Origin: Cranoglanis bouderius
Lineage: Eukaryota; Chordata; Actinopteri; Siluriformes; Cranoglanididae
Direction: 5' to 3'
NCBI GenBank assembly: GCA_023630585.1
Contig: CM042552.1
Coordinates: 15,820,001 to 15,884,000 of the forward strand
Length of the DNA stretch: 64,000 nucleotides
Shown here: one piece after another, positions 34,601-47,613 of the stretch
Position numbering within the stretch: position 1 is the stretch's first letter
Layout of the letters: every line of letters begins with the position of its first letter
Position numbers and translations under genes: made by a program
Notes under the pieces: generated by a model
Seen by the model: the letters and a program-made list of their open reading frames with translations, nothing else
The model's database searches: none
Told to the model about the DNA's origin: nothing

Positions 34601-37303
34601 GTTCACTACTGTGCCAAGTTTTTCCATTTGGAGAAAATGGCCCTCACTGTGGTTCTTTGGCATCCCAGAGCCTTTGAAATAGCTTCGTAACCCTTCCCAG
34701 ACTGATGTATTTTAATCACCTTCCTCATCATTTCTGGAATTTCTTTCAACGTTGGCATAGTGTGTTACTGGGTAAGACCTTTTAACCAAATTCATGCTGT
34801 TGAAAAAGTTCTATTTAAGTGCTGATTTGATTGAACAGGGTTTGCAGTAATCAGGCCTGGCTGTGTCTAGTCCAGCTGAACCCCATTATGAATGCAGTTT
34901 CATAGATTTGGGGAATTAGTAACTACGGGGCAAATACATTTTCACACAGGCCCAGTTGGTATTGGAACTTTTTTGCTTCAATAAATAACATCATTTAAAA
35001 TCTGTATTTTGTGTTTACTCAGGTTGCCTTTGTTTTATCTTAGATTTTGTTGTAATTTCTGAAACAATTTACTATGAGATATACACAAAAACAGAAGAAA
35101 TCAGGATTGGGCAAATACTTTTTCACAGCACTGCAAATACTGTTTCACAGCATTGTGATTATATATATATTTTAAAGTGAATAGAAAACACAGTGAAGTG
35201 AAGTAAACACAACTCTGCAGCAAACTATATTTTAAAATAACATTTTCTGCAAATGTTAATGAAAAGTTAATTCATATTTGACGACTTTAATAATAGAAAA
35301 ATGGCATTCGCAAAGGTTTGGACACCCACCTATTAAGTCAATACTTAGTAACATCCCCAGTGTCAGCTATCACAGTTTGCAAATGATATTTGTAGCCAGC
35401 TAGGAGTCCATATGTTGTTGTTTAATGAATTTTCCCACTCATCCTTACAGCTAAGTCCAAGGTACATTATATGAGCAAAGGTTTGTGGACACCTGCCCAT
35501 CACACCCATATGTGGGCCTTCTTCAAATTGTTGCCACAAAAGTGGAAGAACTCAAGTGGCCTGCACAGAGCCCTGACCTCAACCCCACTGAACACCTTTG
35601 AAATGAACTGGAATGCCGACTGCACCCTAGGCCTCCTCACCAGATGTCAGTGCTTGACCTCACTAATGTTCTTGTGGCTGAATGGGCACAAATCCCCAAA
35701 GCCATGCTCCAAAATCTAGTGGACATCCTTGGTCATTTGTGCTCAAATTCTCATTTTGATACTGAATTATTTTTTCATAAATCAGATTCATAAAACCCCA
35801 ATTCCAAAAAAGCTGGGTTCCTGTGTAAAATGTAAATAAAAACAGAATGCAATGATTTGCAAATCTCATAAACCCTTATGTTATTCACAATAGACCATAG
35901 AAAACATATCAAATGTTCAAACTGAGTAAATGTAGCATTTTAAGAAAAAAATAAGGTCATTTTGAATTTGATGGCCGCAACAGGTCTAAAAAAAAAAGTA
36001 GGGACGGGGGCAACAAAAGGCTGGAAAAGTAAGTGTTACTAAAAATAAACAGCTGGTGGTTAACATGATTCAGGTCAGTAACATGATTGGGTATAAAAAG
36101 AGTCTCTTAGCAAGGCAGAGCCTTTCAGAAGTAAAGATGGGAAGAGGTTCACCAATCTGCGAAAAACAATTTGTGGAACAATGTCAGAATAATGTTCCTC
36201 AACATACAATTGCGAAGACTATAAATATCTCATCATCTACAGTACATATCATCATCAAAAGATTCTGAGAATCTGGAGAAATCTCTGTATGCAAGGGACA
36301 AGGGAGAAAATCAATATTGTATGCCCGTGATCTTTGGGCCCTCAGGCGACACTGCATTAAACACAAGCATGATTCTGTAATGGAAATCACTGCATGGGAT
36401 TAGAATCACCTCCAGAACTCATTGTCTATGAACACAGTTTGCCGTGCCATCCACAAATGCTGGTTAAAGCTCTATCATGCAAACAAGAAGCCATATGTGA
36501 ACATGATCCAGAAACACTGCTCGTTTAAAATGGACTGAGGCAAAGTGGAAAACTGTTCTGTGGTCAGATGAGTCAAAATTTGAAATTCTGTTTTGGAAAC
36601 CATGGATGCAGCTTCCTTTAAACTAAAGAGGACTAAAGCAGAGAGGGACCATCCTGCTTTTTGTCAGCGCTCAGTTCAAAAGCCTACATCTCTGATGGTA
36701 TGGGGGTGCATTAGTGCCTATGGAATGGGCAGCTTGCACATCTGGAAAGGCACCATCAATGCTGAAAGGTTTATACAGGTTTTAGAGCAACATATGCTTC
36801 CATCCAGATTCCATCCAATCTTTACTTCTGAGAGACTCTGCCTCTCTAAGATACTCTTTTTATACACAATCATGTTACTGACCTGTTGCGAATTAACATA
36901 TTTAGTTGCAAAATGATCCTCCAGCTGTTTACTTTTAGTAGCACTTACTTTTCCAGCCTTTTGTTGCCCCCGTCCCTACTTTTTTGAGAAGTGTTGTGGC
37001 CATCAAATTCAAAATTACCTTATTTTTTCCTTAAAATGCCACATTTCCTCAGTTTAACCATTTGATATGTTTTCTATGTTCTACTGTGAATAACATATGG
37101 GTTTATGAGATTTGCAAATCACTGCATTATGTTTTTACATAGCGTCCCAACTTTTTTGGAACTGGGGTTGTATTTGTTTATATGTCAGTCTCTATGTTCA
37201 AATCTGTGGCTTGTTTCTACACATTTTTGATGAGTAAGGACCAATATACATGAAATCTATGAAAAATTGTCACTAAAATCCTTGTTCTCCTATATACAGG
37301 AGA

Positions 37304-37341
<38 letters not shown>

Positions 37342-40300
37342 TTATATACACTCCTCTAAAACTATTTAAACGGCAAAGTCAATTGATTTGTTTATGCTAT
37401 ACACCACAGACATTTCGGTTTCAGATCAAAAGATGAGATATATGAGACGAGAGTTTAGGATTCAGCCTTTATTTTCTGGTATTTACATCTAGATCTGCTA
37501 AACAACATAAAATATAGAACATTTTGTATCAGACCACCCAATTTTTAGGTGAACAAAAGTATAAGGAAGTGAGCCGAGTGTGAGCAGGCAGGCAGTGTGA
37601 ACATGCAGGCAGCGAACAGACGAGCAGCATGAGCAGGGAACCTGGAACATGAAGAGGAAAAGGCAGGAGACCAACACAGTGAGCACAGGGAAATCTCACA
37701 AGGGGGGAATAACATGGAACACCAAGATGAAACGAAACGTGAGTACAGCCAGAAGTTACCATACTGCGAGCCAGAACAATCTGGCCACGAGAAGCTGAAA
37801 GACCAACTCCTCGTCAAACTCCGCTATGTGGAGCATGGAGGCGGAGCGAAGCACAGAGGCGGAGCGACGTCCTCTGTGGAGCTAGAAGGTGGAGCGATGA
37901 CCTCTGTGGGGATCAGAGGCGGAGCGAAGCACGGAGGCGGAGCGACGTCCTCTGCGGAGCACAGAGGCGAAGCGTCATCATCTGCGGAGCTAGGGGCAGA
38001 GCGAAGCATGAAGGCGGAGCGACATTGTCTGCGGAGCAACATCCACTGCGGTGCTCGGGGGCGGAGCGACGTCCTCTGTGGAGCTACAGGGCAGAGCAAC
38101 ATCCTCTGCGAAGCAAGGAAACGGAGTGGAGCACGGGAGCAGAGCATCGCCGTCTGCGGAACTAGGGAGCGGAGCGACGTCCTCTGCGGGGCTCGGAGGT
38201 GGAGCGAAGCACAGAGGCAGAGCGACATCCTCTGCGGAGTGACGTCCTCTGCACTGATCGAACATGGAGACAAAGAGGACCCAAGCGCAGAACACAGACA
38301 CAGGTATACAAGGTTAAATGGGTTTTTTTTAAGGATAAGTGGAGCTGGGGTGTGTGCATGGGAAGGTAAGTGAATATTGTGGTCGAGGTCGGGATTCGAA
38401 CTCGAGCGTGAGCATCGGGTGCTTAGTAGGTGGAAGGAAGTAGCAAGAAGTGAGCCAAGTGTGAGCAGGCAGGCAGTGTGAACAAGCAGGCAGCAAACAG
38501 GCCAGCAGAGTGAGCAGGGAACCTGGAACACGAAGAGGAAAAAACAGGAGACCAACATAGTGAGCACAGGGAAATCTCACAAGGGGGGAATAACACGGAA
38601 CGCTAAGATGAAAGGAAACACGAGTACAGCCGGAAATTACCATACTGAGAGCCGGAACAAGCTGAGAGACCAGGGTATTTATACGCTGCTTGATGAGGTG
38701 AGTTTGACGAGGAGCAGGTGAAGTCAATAATAAACTCATGGATCGCCATGCCCAGGCAGAAACGAGAGGGAGAGAAAACACTGGAAACACGGGGAAAGAT
38801 AAAAACAGGGAAGCACAAGAAACACGCGCAGAGGCTCTGGCCAGGTCTGATGACCAACTTGGCCATTCTAAAACCTTCCACTTTTCCCCCTGATAAAGAC
38901 CGTTGTTGAGTTGGAAGTGTGTTTTGGATCATTGTCTTGTTGCATGATAAAGTTCCTCCCGATTAATTTGGACATATTTCTCTGTAAATTGGCAGACAAA
39001 ATGTTTCTGTAAACTTCTGAATTCATTCTGCTGCTACCATCATGAGTTCTTCTTCGGACAGTGGATTGTAATACCTTCACCCCTGCCCTGTGGAGGTTCT
39101 TTGTTATGTCACTGACTTTTGTTTTGGGGTTTATCCTTACAGCTCTCACGTTTCTGTCATCAGCTGTTGTTGTTTTCCTTGGCCGACCCATTTGGTGTCT
39201 GTTGCTGTGTTACACCAGTGGTTTCTTTCTCTCTTTTCAGGACATTCCAAATTGTTGTATTGGCCAATGTCCAATGTTTGTGCAAATGTCTCTGATTGAT
39301 TTTTCCTATTTTCTCAGCTTAAAAATGGCTTGCTTTTCTCCCGTAGACAGCTCTCTGATCTTCATGTTGGCTTATCCTTTTTAACAAACACAGTCTTCAC
39401 AGGTGAAACTAAAGGTTAAAACCAAGAGTGGATGTTCAGAGCTATTTATTGTTTAAACAGTAAGACTATCAAGACACACCTGGGTAGCAAGAAACACATG
39501 TCAGTCACATGTTCCAATATTTTTGCTTGCCAACAAATTGGGTGATCTGATACAAAATGTGCTATGTTCTGTGGCATTTAACATATCTATGTATACATAG
39601 CAGGAAATAAAAACTGAAATAGTAAACTCTCTTCTCATATTCCACTTTTGATCTCAAACCCAAATGTCTTCAGTCTACAACAAAAAAAACTGAATTGGCC
39701 TTGCCGTTCCAATTATTTTGGAGGGGACTGTATGAAAAGAGGCAATAACAGATAGTTTATCAAATATATTGTCTATTATACAATCAATATATTGGATGAT
39801 AATGTATAGTATTATCATAACAGGACTGTACTATGCTCCCAGTTATCCTCTAAACCCCAAAACTTGATTTAGTGCAAGGAGGTTCTAGGCCAAGGTGAGA
39901 GAAAAGGACTTACCCTGCAATATATGAGAGACCAACAGTGCAGCACTGTTGTCATTACACGTGAGGCTTCCATTTGACAAATCCTGTTTTATTTGCAGGG
40001 CAAATAGATACCTGAAAACATAATAATATGAATTGATATTGGATTGCGTCCTTAAAATCTCCAGCCTAAAAATAACTATTCATTTATCTTCAGTCATGCT
40101 AGTTATGAATATAATCATGTTTCTATGAACTTCAGGAAGCCACCAGTAGAGTCAATGAGGATGAAACCCTCCTTGTAGAATGGCCTGTCATTATTTGACT
40201 GTGCATCTTGCCCATTGGTGATAACTCCTATGCCTGTGGCCCAAAACTAAATGTATAAACAAACATTGTGCCAGATGAATAGCTAGTTCTGTGACTAAAT

Positions 40301-43300
40301 AGATGCCACTGTGTGGATCACATAACACCGTAAAGTATGTACTAGACATGGTAGGGAATGTTCAGCAGATTGACCCTTGTAACACACTGCAAAGTCAAAT
40401 GTTCTCAGGTTTGAGACACAGGACCATAGATAGGACCCCTCATCAGCACATGCAGGACAAGCTTATCACTAAGGCATGCAGTTTTCTTAGCCTTTTGCTG
40501 AGGTGATCGACAGCTAAAAGACTGCCTAGAGTAAAGGTTATGAAATTGTCTTTAAGGGTATGTACTTTTCATGATATATAAACTGAATGGATTCTAATTC
40601 TAATTCCTGTTGCACTGTATGCAATGTCCCTAGTTTAAACAGAAGACCCTGCTGCAGGGAGAAATTAATGTTTTGCAAATGAGGCACACAGAAACAGATC
40701 GAGACTGGTACAGTAAAATAAGTTAAGCCATAACAGTTGACCACTACAACAGGCTCAGTCACTTTCTATAAAAAGAAAATTTCCTAACTATTTATTATAT
40801 ACTTTATTCTGAAGCTCAATTCATAAAGATTATTAAAATCAGTCCAATTAGCACTAGAACATGAAATGTCAATAAAATGGCTCTATACCATGGGCAATGC
40901 CAAAGACCATAAGACAATGAAGTAGCTGGGGTAAATAAAGTGTTTCTAACACAGGCACTCACAGCGCAGCTTGAGCTACTGCATCACAAAATACTTAGAC
41001 CACTGGTCACAGGAAAAATACCCACCCAATTACACCAAATTACCAAAAAAAAAATAAAAAAATTGGCTTGACAACAATGAATGACTAGATGGAACAGATG
41101 AAAATTGCACACTGACAAGCTCTACTTAGTGAAGAAGGAAGGGACATAGCAGGCTTTAATACAAGCTATAGGCCATGTCTAATAACTCAAACCTCCAAGC
41201 AAAGAAACTAGAAAGCAAAAGACCCAATTATTCTATAACAAACACAAGAAAATGCATGTTATAATAAATGTTTCCTGAAGTGAAGGTTTAGGGCTCTGCA
41301 GATACAGTAGGATATCATCTGCATATAGACTAATTTTTTCTTGTGTGTATATCGTATGAATTCCATTGATTTTACTGTTCTGTCTAATTGCTATTGCGAG
41401 CAGTTCTATAAAAATGGTAAACAGTGAAGGGAAGAGTGGGCATCCTTGCCGTGTTCCTCAGGGAATTGTGAATGCAGGTGAAGTGATCCCATTTGTGGTG
41501 ATTGTGGCTTTTGGTGAAGTGTACAGTATTTTTATCCAATGGATGAATGATTCTCCGCAGCCAAATTTGTGTAATGTGTGGAATAGAAATGTCCAGTTTA
41601 CCTTGTCAAATGCTTTCTCAGCGTCCAGTGATGCAATGATTGTATTAATTTTAGACTGTTGAGAAATATTTATCATGTTAAATAATCTATGGATATTATC
41701 TGAAGAGTAGCTTTTTTTGATGAAGCCTGTCTGATCGGGATGGATTAATGGCCACGGTCACGTGACAATGGTCACGGTTTCTAATCTGGTGGCTAATGCT
41801 TTTGTAATTATTTTCAGGTCTGTATTCATTAATGAGTGGGGTCGGTAACTGTTGGGTTGCGTTGGGTCTTTGTCCGGTTTAAGTAATACTGTTATAGCGG
41901 CTGTGTTCAAATGCAAAGGGATTTTAGATGTGTGTTTAATTTCCTTTGTTAGTCTGTTGAATAACGGTGATAGTGTGTCCCAGAAGTATTTGTAGAATTC
42001 AGCGGGGAAACCATCCCGTCCAGGTGATTTATTATTTGGCATCTGGAGGAGGGCTTTATGAAGTTCTTCTGATCATAGAGGGGCATTGAGAGTGTTCTGA
42101 AGAGTATAATTTATTATAGAATGTGCAGAAGGTGTTTATTTCTAGGGTACCTTGGGTGATTTCTCCTGCTGAGTTTCTTATTAATGGGATTTATCTTTTT
42201 TACGTTGTAAAAGATTTGCTAAGTATTTACCTGATTTATTGTTGTATTCAAAATTATGATATTTGAGTTGTTGTATAATAAACATCATTTTTTTTATGTA
42301 TGATTTCTTCCAGTTGGTCTTGGGCATTCCTCAATTCAGATAATGTTTGGTCATCTAAGTTCTTAGTGTATCTGTCTGATAATTTTTTAATCGTTTGTTC
42401 CAGCTGAGTTTCTAATTCCAACTGTTTTTTCTTCCGATATGATGAATATGATATTATATTTCCCCTGATTACTGCTTTTGCTGTTTCCCATAATGTTCAT
42501 TCTGTGATCTCTGGGGAGTGCTTATAAGAAAGTAGTCTATTCTGGAAAATTATTGATGTAGGGTGGAGAGGTATGAATATGAATATGTACATAATATCTT
42601 AATATAATATAAAACATGTAACACCACAGTAGAAAGCAATAATAGTAATAATAATAATTATTATTATTATTATTCTACACAGAAGAAACATTTTAGATTC
42701 CCAAACATTAGTTTTCTAGCACAAAATTAAATGTTACAGAAAAATGTTTGTATGTCATTAAATAAAGCAGCATATTACATAAGAAACACTTTTCAGACAA
42801 AAAACATAATGAAGGCTGCTGGGTTTTGCTGCAAAAATAAGAAGCAAGTGTGACAATCAAAGTCTCCAGAAGAACTGTGTCTGGTTCTGAAAGATGCTCA
42901 ATAAAACTTACCAGCTAATTTCCTTATAAAACTTTGTCACACCAAATATTGACTTTCAATTACTACTGTTTACTGCTCTTTACAGTATTTTTTTTAATGT
43001 AGAAACATTTAATTTCATTATTTTGAAGGCATCTTTGCTCTAGAGCATTTCTTTGCATGTGCCTAAAACTTTTGCACGTGTATGTGTGTTTTTGTGTGAG
43101 CGAAGGGCAGAGGGGGAGAGACATAGTCCATGTGTCCCTATGAGAGAGAACCAGTATGAGGTTTATGTAGTCTTCATCAATATTGTTCTAATTAATGGTC
43201 TACAAAAGCCATGATCTTTGTGTTGCGGAAGAGCACGTTTTTATTGTTTTTCCTGTTGTCTTTTAGAATCAGGTAAAGTATTTTCCGTCGTTCATTTATT

Positions 43301-46300
43301 TATCTTGGGAATTGATCGTTAAGTCAGAATTTTGTTCCTTTTAATTCTCTTCCTATGCTTTTCACAAGTTCTTCTGTTTAAAGTGTTCAAATTTGGCGAT
43401 GATGGGTCTGAGTCCTTTGTGGGTTCTTGTACCACAGTGGTGGACTAGATGGAATGTTATATTATTGACAGCATCCAGTGGAAGTTTTAGCTGTGTTTTC
43501 ATGAAGTCTTTTATCATTGACTCTACATCATCAGGTGAGTTTTCAGGTATACCTGAGAAGATCAAATGTCCCGCATGCTTCATGTTTGTATGTCCAACAT
43601 ACTTTCCTTCATTAGTTTATTTTCTTTTTTTTATTGTTTCAATTTGTTCAGTTAATGATTCAACAGTTGATTTGAGTTCCATATTTACTTTCTCTATGGT
43701 TTGAACATGGATATGTGCATATTCCAAACTAGCGCAGAGTTCTTCATGTACAGATGTTAGTAAGCTGAGTTTTTTTATTAACACTTGCCAGGAGACTAAC
43801 CTCTGTTTCAGTTGTCTATTGTCTGTGTTGGTGGATGAGTCTTTTTTTGCGGTGTGTCAGCTTTGGGGTCCATGTTGTACTGTTGTTGGTAGTAGTAGTG
43901 GTCAATAAATGCTTCCAAGTCTGTTAGGTCCATCACCATACAGAATTCCCTGTCTAAATTCCTACTACACAAGGCTTGTTACGCAATTTGGTTTTAGATT
44001 TACTCAGGGTTTTTTTTTTTTTTGACCCTCTTTTATTTCTCAATTAATACTGGTAAGTCCATTCAGGCGTTACCAGCAGGGCGCCACCATGATTGCTGTG
44101 TTTTCAGCTCCGGGTCCGCGGTCTCACGATACTCACAGCATCTTGCCCCTCTCTCATAGCCCTCTTTATCTGTCTTTCTGCCCCCTTTATCTGTCTTTCC
44201 TCCCCCTTTATCTGTCTTTCTGCCCCCATTATTTGTATTTCTTCAGTACGTCTGCACTCAGCACTGGGGCAGTGTACCACAGTATACCATTTGTCTGGTG
44301 AACCTACCAGCAATCTGTTGCAGGGGTCGACATCAAGCTGATCCTGACTGTGCCCACACTGCAAAAAATGACATATTGACAAACTATACAGACCAAGATG
44401 GTGGAGCATGCACAACGTGAGGCTCAGCATCTCTCCAGGTTTTGCAGATTAGCTATGTTTTTCTAGTTATGTTAAGCTTGGTTGTTCGTCACAAACTTGT
44501 GATCACTTTATACAGCCAACAAACTATACTGGACGTTAAACTTTGCTGCACAAACATCGCAGTGGATATGGCATTCAACTTCCATCTGCTACCATCAAAA
44601 TACTCTGGTCTTCAGACTCAAGTGAGCCGGCCAGTCCAACAGGGAAGTGCCCATCGCCCATGTCGCGAATGTAAACAAAGATGGGGTAAGGGGGGGCCGC
44701 CTAGTGCTACAGAGCATCTTCCTTGCCAACGTACTGTCTCTGGCTAATAAGATTGACAAAACAGGGCTCCGGATTACTCAAAAAATGCTTTTGGACTGCA
44801 ATGTTATGGTTTTCACAGAAGCATGGCTTAATAGTATCACTCCAACCAATGTGATACGTGAACTAGTGAATTAGAGGGCCGCTACAGCTGACAGAACTGC
44901 TGTGGACTCCGGTAAAAATAAAGGTGGGGATGTTTGCATCCATATAAACAGAACTTGGTGCACCGATGCTGCTGTTCTTAATCCTACTGTTATGCTGATA
45001 TCAAGTACCTCTTTATCAAGTGCAGGCCTTTTTATCTGCCCCGTGAATTTACATGCACCATAATTGCTGCAGTATATGTACCCCGGATGCTAATGCTAAG
45101 CTAACAATGAAAGAACTTGGTACTGTTATTAGCAAGTCGCAAACAATCTATACGGACAGACCTTTTGTCATTGCTGGTGATTTTTATCACACAAACTTCA
45201 GAATGGCACTCCCCAAATTCTATCAAAACGCCTCTTGCCCTACAAGAGGAGACAACATTTTTGATCATGTTTACACAAACATTACTGAGGCCTACAAAGC
45301 TACTCCCCTCCCCCATGTTGGAAAATCAGATCACGTATCCTACTCCCCCATCATAGAATTTTTGAAACCCACAGTTAGGACTGTAAAAGTGTGGCTAGAA
45401 GGAGCAGACGCTTTACCACAGCAACAGTTCCAGGACACGGACTGGAATGTGTTTGCTTCTCAGGCCACACTGGATTCCCACACGGACATTAATATTTATA
45501 CCAGTTCTGTTCTGGATCACATCAACAAGTGTGTCAACACAGTAACCACCCATAAGATAATTAAAACATACTCCAACCAGAAGCCTTGGATGAATAATGA
45601 TGTCCGACTCCTGCTGAAGGCATGTGACATTGCTTTCAGATCTGGCGATCGGGAAGCCTACAACTTATCCAGAGACAATCTGAAGAGGGGGATTAAAGCA
45701 GCCAAACACAACTATAAACTTCTGATAGAGGACAACTTCAACAACCACAACCTCTGACACATGTGGGCAGGCATCCATGCCCTCACGGGCAATAAAACAG
45801 CCAACAACATTCCCTCAACCAGTGATGTCACCCTTACAGATGATCTTAACACCTTTTGTGCTCACTTTGATCATGGAAACACAGAACCACCAAACAAAGC
45901 TGAGCTCCCACTTGATGACCTGCTGCTCACATTCTTCACCAGTGATGTGTGCTCCACCCTGAGCAGGGTAAATGCACATAAAGCTGCTGGCCCTGATGGC
46001 ATCCCAGGCTGAGGGATTCACTGACATTTTCAACTTGTCCTTGGCCCAGGCAGTTTCTTCAAGACAGCCACCATTGTATAATCTTAATTCCAAAAAAGTT
46101 GGGACGCTGTGTAAAATGTTAAAAACAAAATGCAATGATTTGCAAATCTCATAAACACATATGTTATTCACAATAGAACGTAGAAAACATAAAATGTTTA
46201 AACTGAGTAAATGTACAGTTGCAGAATAAAATTATTCAACCCCCACTGCAAATCAAGTTTATTGTCAACATTTACAGACTTTCAGCTGTTCGCAATGAAC

Positions 46301-47582
46301 AAATAAAACAAAAGCAACTGAAATAGTTCAACATAACGAATGATTCAAGTGGTTTCCCCAAATTCAACTGAAAATGCCACATAATGCATCTATTACAACA
46401 GCATGCCTTCGTAGTAGAATAGTGCAGGTGCTGAACTGGCCTGCCTACAGTCCAGACCTTTTCACCAAGTGAAAACATTTGGCGCATCATGAAACGAAAA
46501 ATATGACAAAGAAGACCCAGGACTGTTGAGCAGCTAGAATCCTGTATCAGACACGAATGGGACAACATTCCTCTCCCAAAACTCCAGCAACTGGTCTCCT
46601 CAGTTCCCATATGTATACGGACTGTTGTTAAAAAAAAGAGGGGATGCTACACAGTGGCCCTGTCCCAACTTTTCTGAGACGTGTTGCTGCCATCAAATTC
46701 AAAATTACCTTATTTTTTCCTTAAAATGGTACATTTCCTCAGTTTAAACATTTGACATGTTTTCTATGTTCTATTGTGAATAAAATATGGGTTTATGAGA
46801 TTTGCAATCATTGCATTTATTTACATTTTACACAGCGACCCAACTTTTTTGAATTGGGGTTGTAATTATAGCTCATGGAACTGAGGTTAACGATATAAAT
46901 ATTCTACCACAAAGTGCTATCACAGATCATTATCTCATCTCATGCACACTGCTTGTAGCTGAGATTAGCCAATTAAAACCAAATTGTTGAATGTGTAGAA
47001 CTATTATTCCAACCACTATGGACAGATTCATAAGTAAGCTTCCTGATCTGTCCCAACTGCGCTGTGTACCTATAAATATGGATGGACTCGATATGGTGAC
47101 TAGCAGTATGGGCACTATGCTCTCTAGCACTCTAGATAATGTTGCCCCTATCAAATTTATAAAAAGGTTAGAGAAAAACATCCTGCTCCATGGTACAACA
47201 GTCATACTCACGCTCTCAAGAGAGCAACTCGTAATCTCAAGTTCAAGTTCAAGTGGTTTTATTGACATTTCAACCATATACAGCTGGTACAGTACACAGA
47301 GAAACGAAACAACGTTCCTCCAGGACCATGGTACTACATAAAACAACACACTAAACCACATGAGATGACACAGAACTAAAGAGCTACACATTCTACATAA
47401 AGTGCACATGCAAATGACACAAGACAGTACAGTAACTCCTAAAACAAGACAATGGGCACAGTAAGTAACAGTGTCGCGCCGACCAGTACACAGTTCTAGT
47501 GTGAAAGTGTCAAGTATACAGGTAGTGCAAAAAGATACAATATAATTAAAAGATGTATGTATGTACACATATACACACATAC

Positions 47583-47613
<31 letters not shown>

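Larger units (their letters stand above)
28833..35133 (-). mobile_element. Tc1-like transposon J1, outer layer of a triple nest
   Basis: Left end CAGTGCTGTGAAAAAGTATT after TA. The right end at 35133 is the complement (the TA there now reads CA). A second copy, J2, is at 53365-55226. Transposase remnants are on the minus strand at 34379-34663, including NLPRCGRPTK and a helix-turn-helix. Another Tc1, F2, entered at a TA inside it (29283-29284, 34129-34130). Confidence 0.9.
37349..39730 (-). mobile_element. Tc1-like transposon O, split by an LTR-like element
   Basis: Right end GGAGGGGACTG then TA. The left arm (37349-37561) is its complement. The minus-strand transposase part at 38868-39191 includes MGRPRKTTTADDRNVRAV and FIMQQDNDPKHTSNS, the middle part with the second Asp. 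An LTR-like element occupies about 37562-38880. Confidence 0.8.

Noticed and set aside
37828..38262. Possible CRISPR-like array
   Set aside because: Units are imperfect, spacing is irregular, spacers are not unique, and the context is a vertebrate genome.
37714..38567. Long frames on both strands (219 and 247 codons) of Gly/Ala/Ser or Pro/Leu repeats
   Set aside because: They translate a stop-poor tandem array; coding on both strands at once is not credible.
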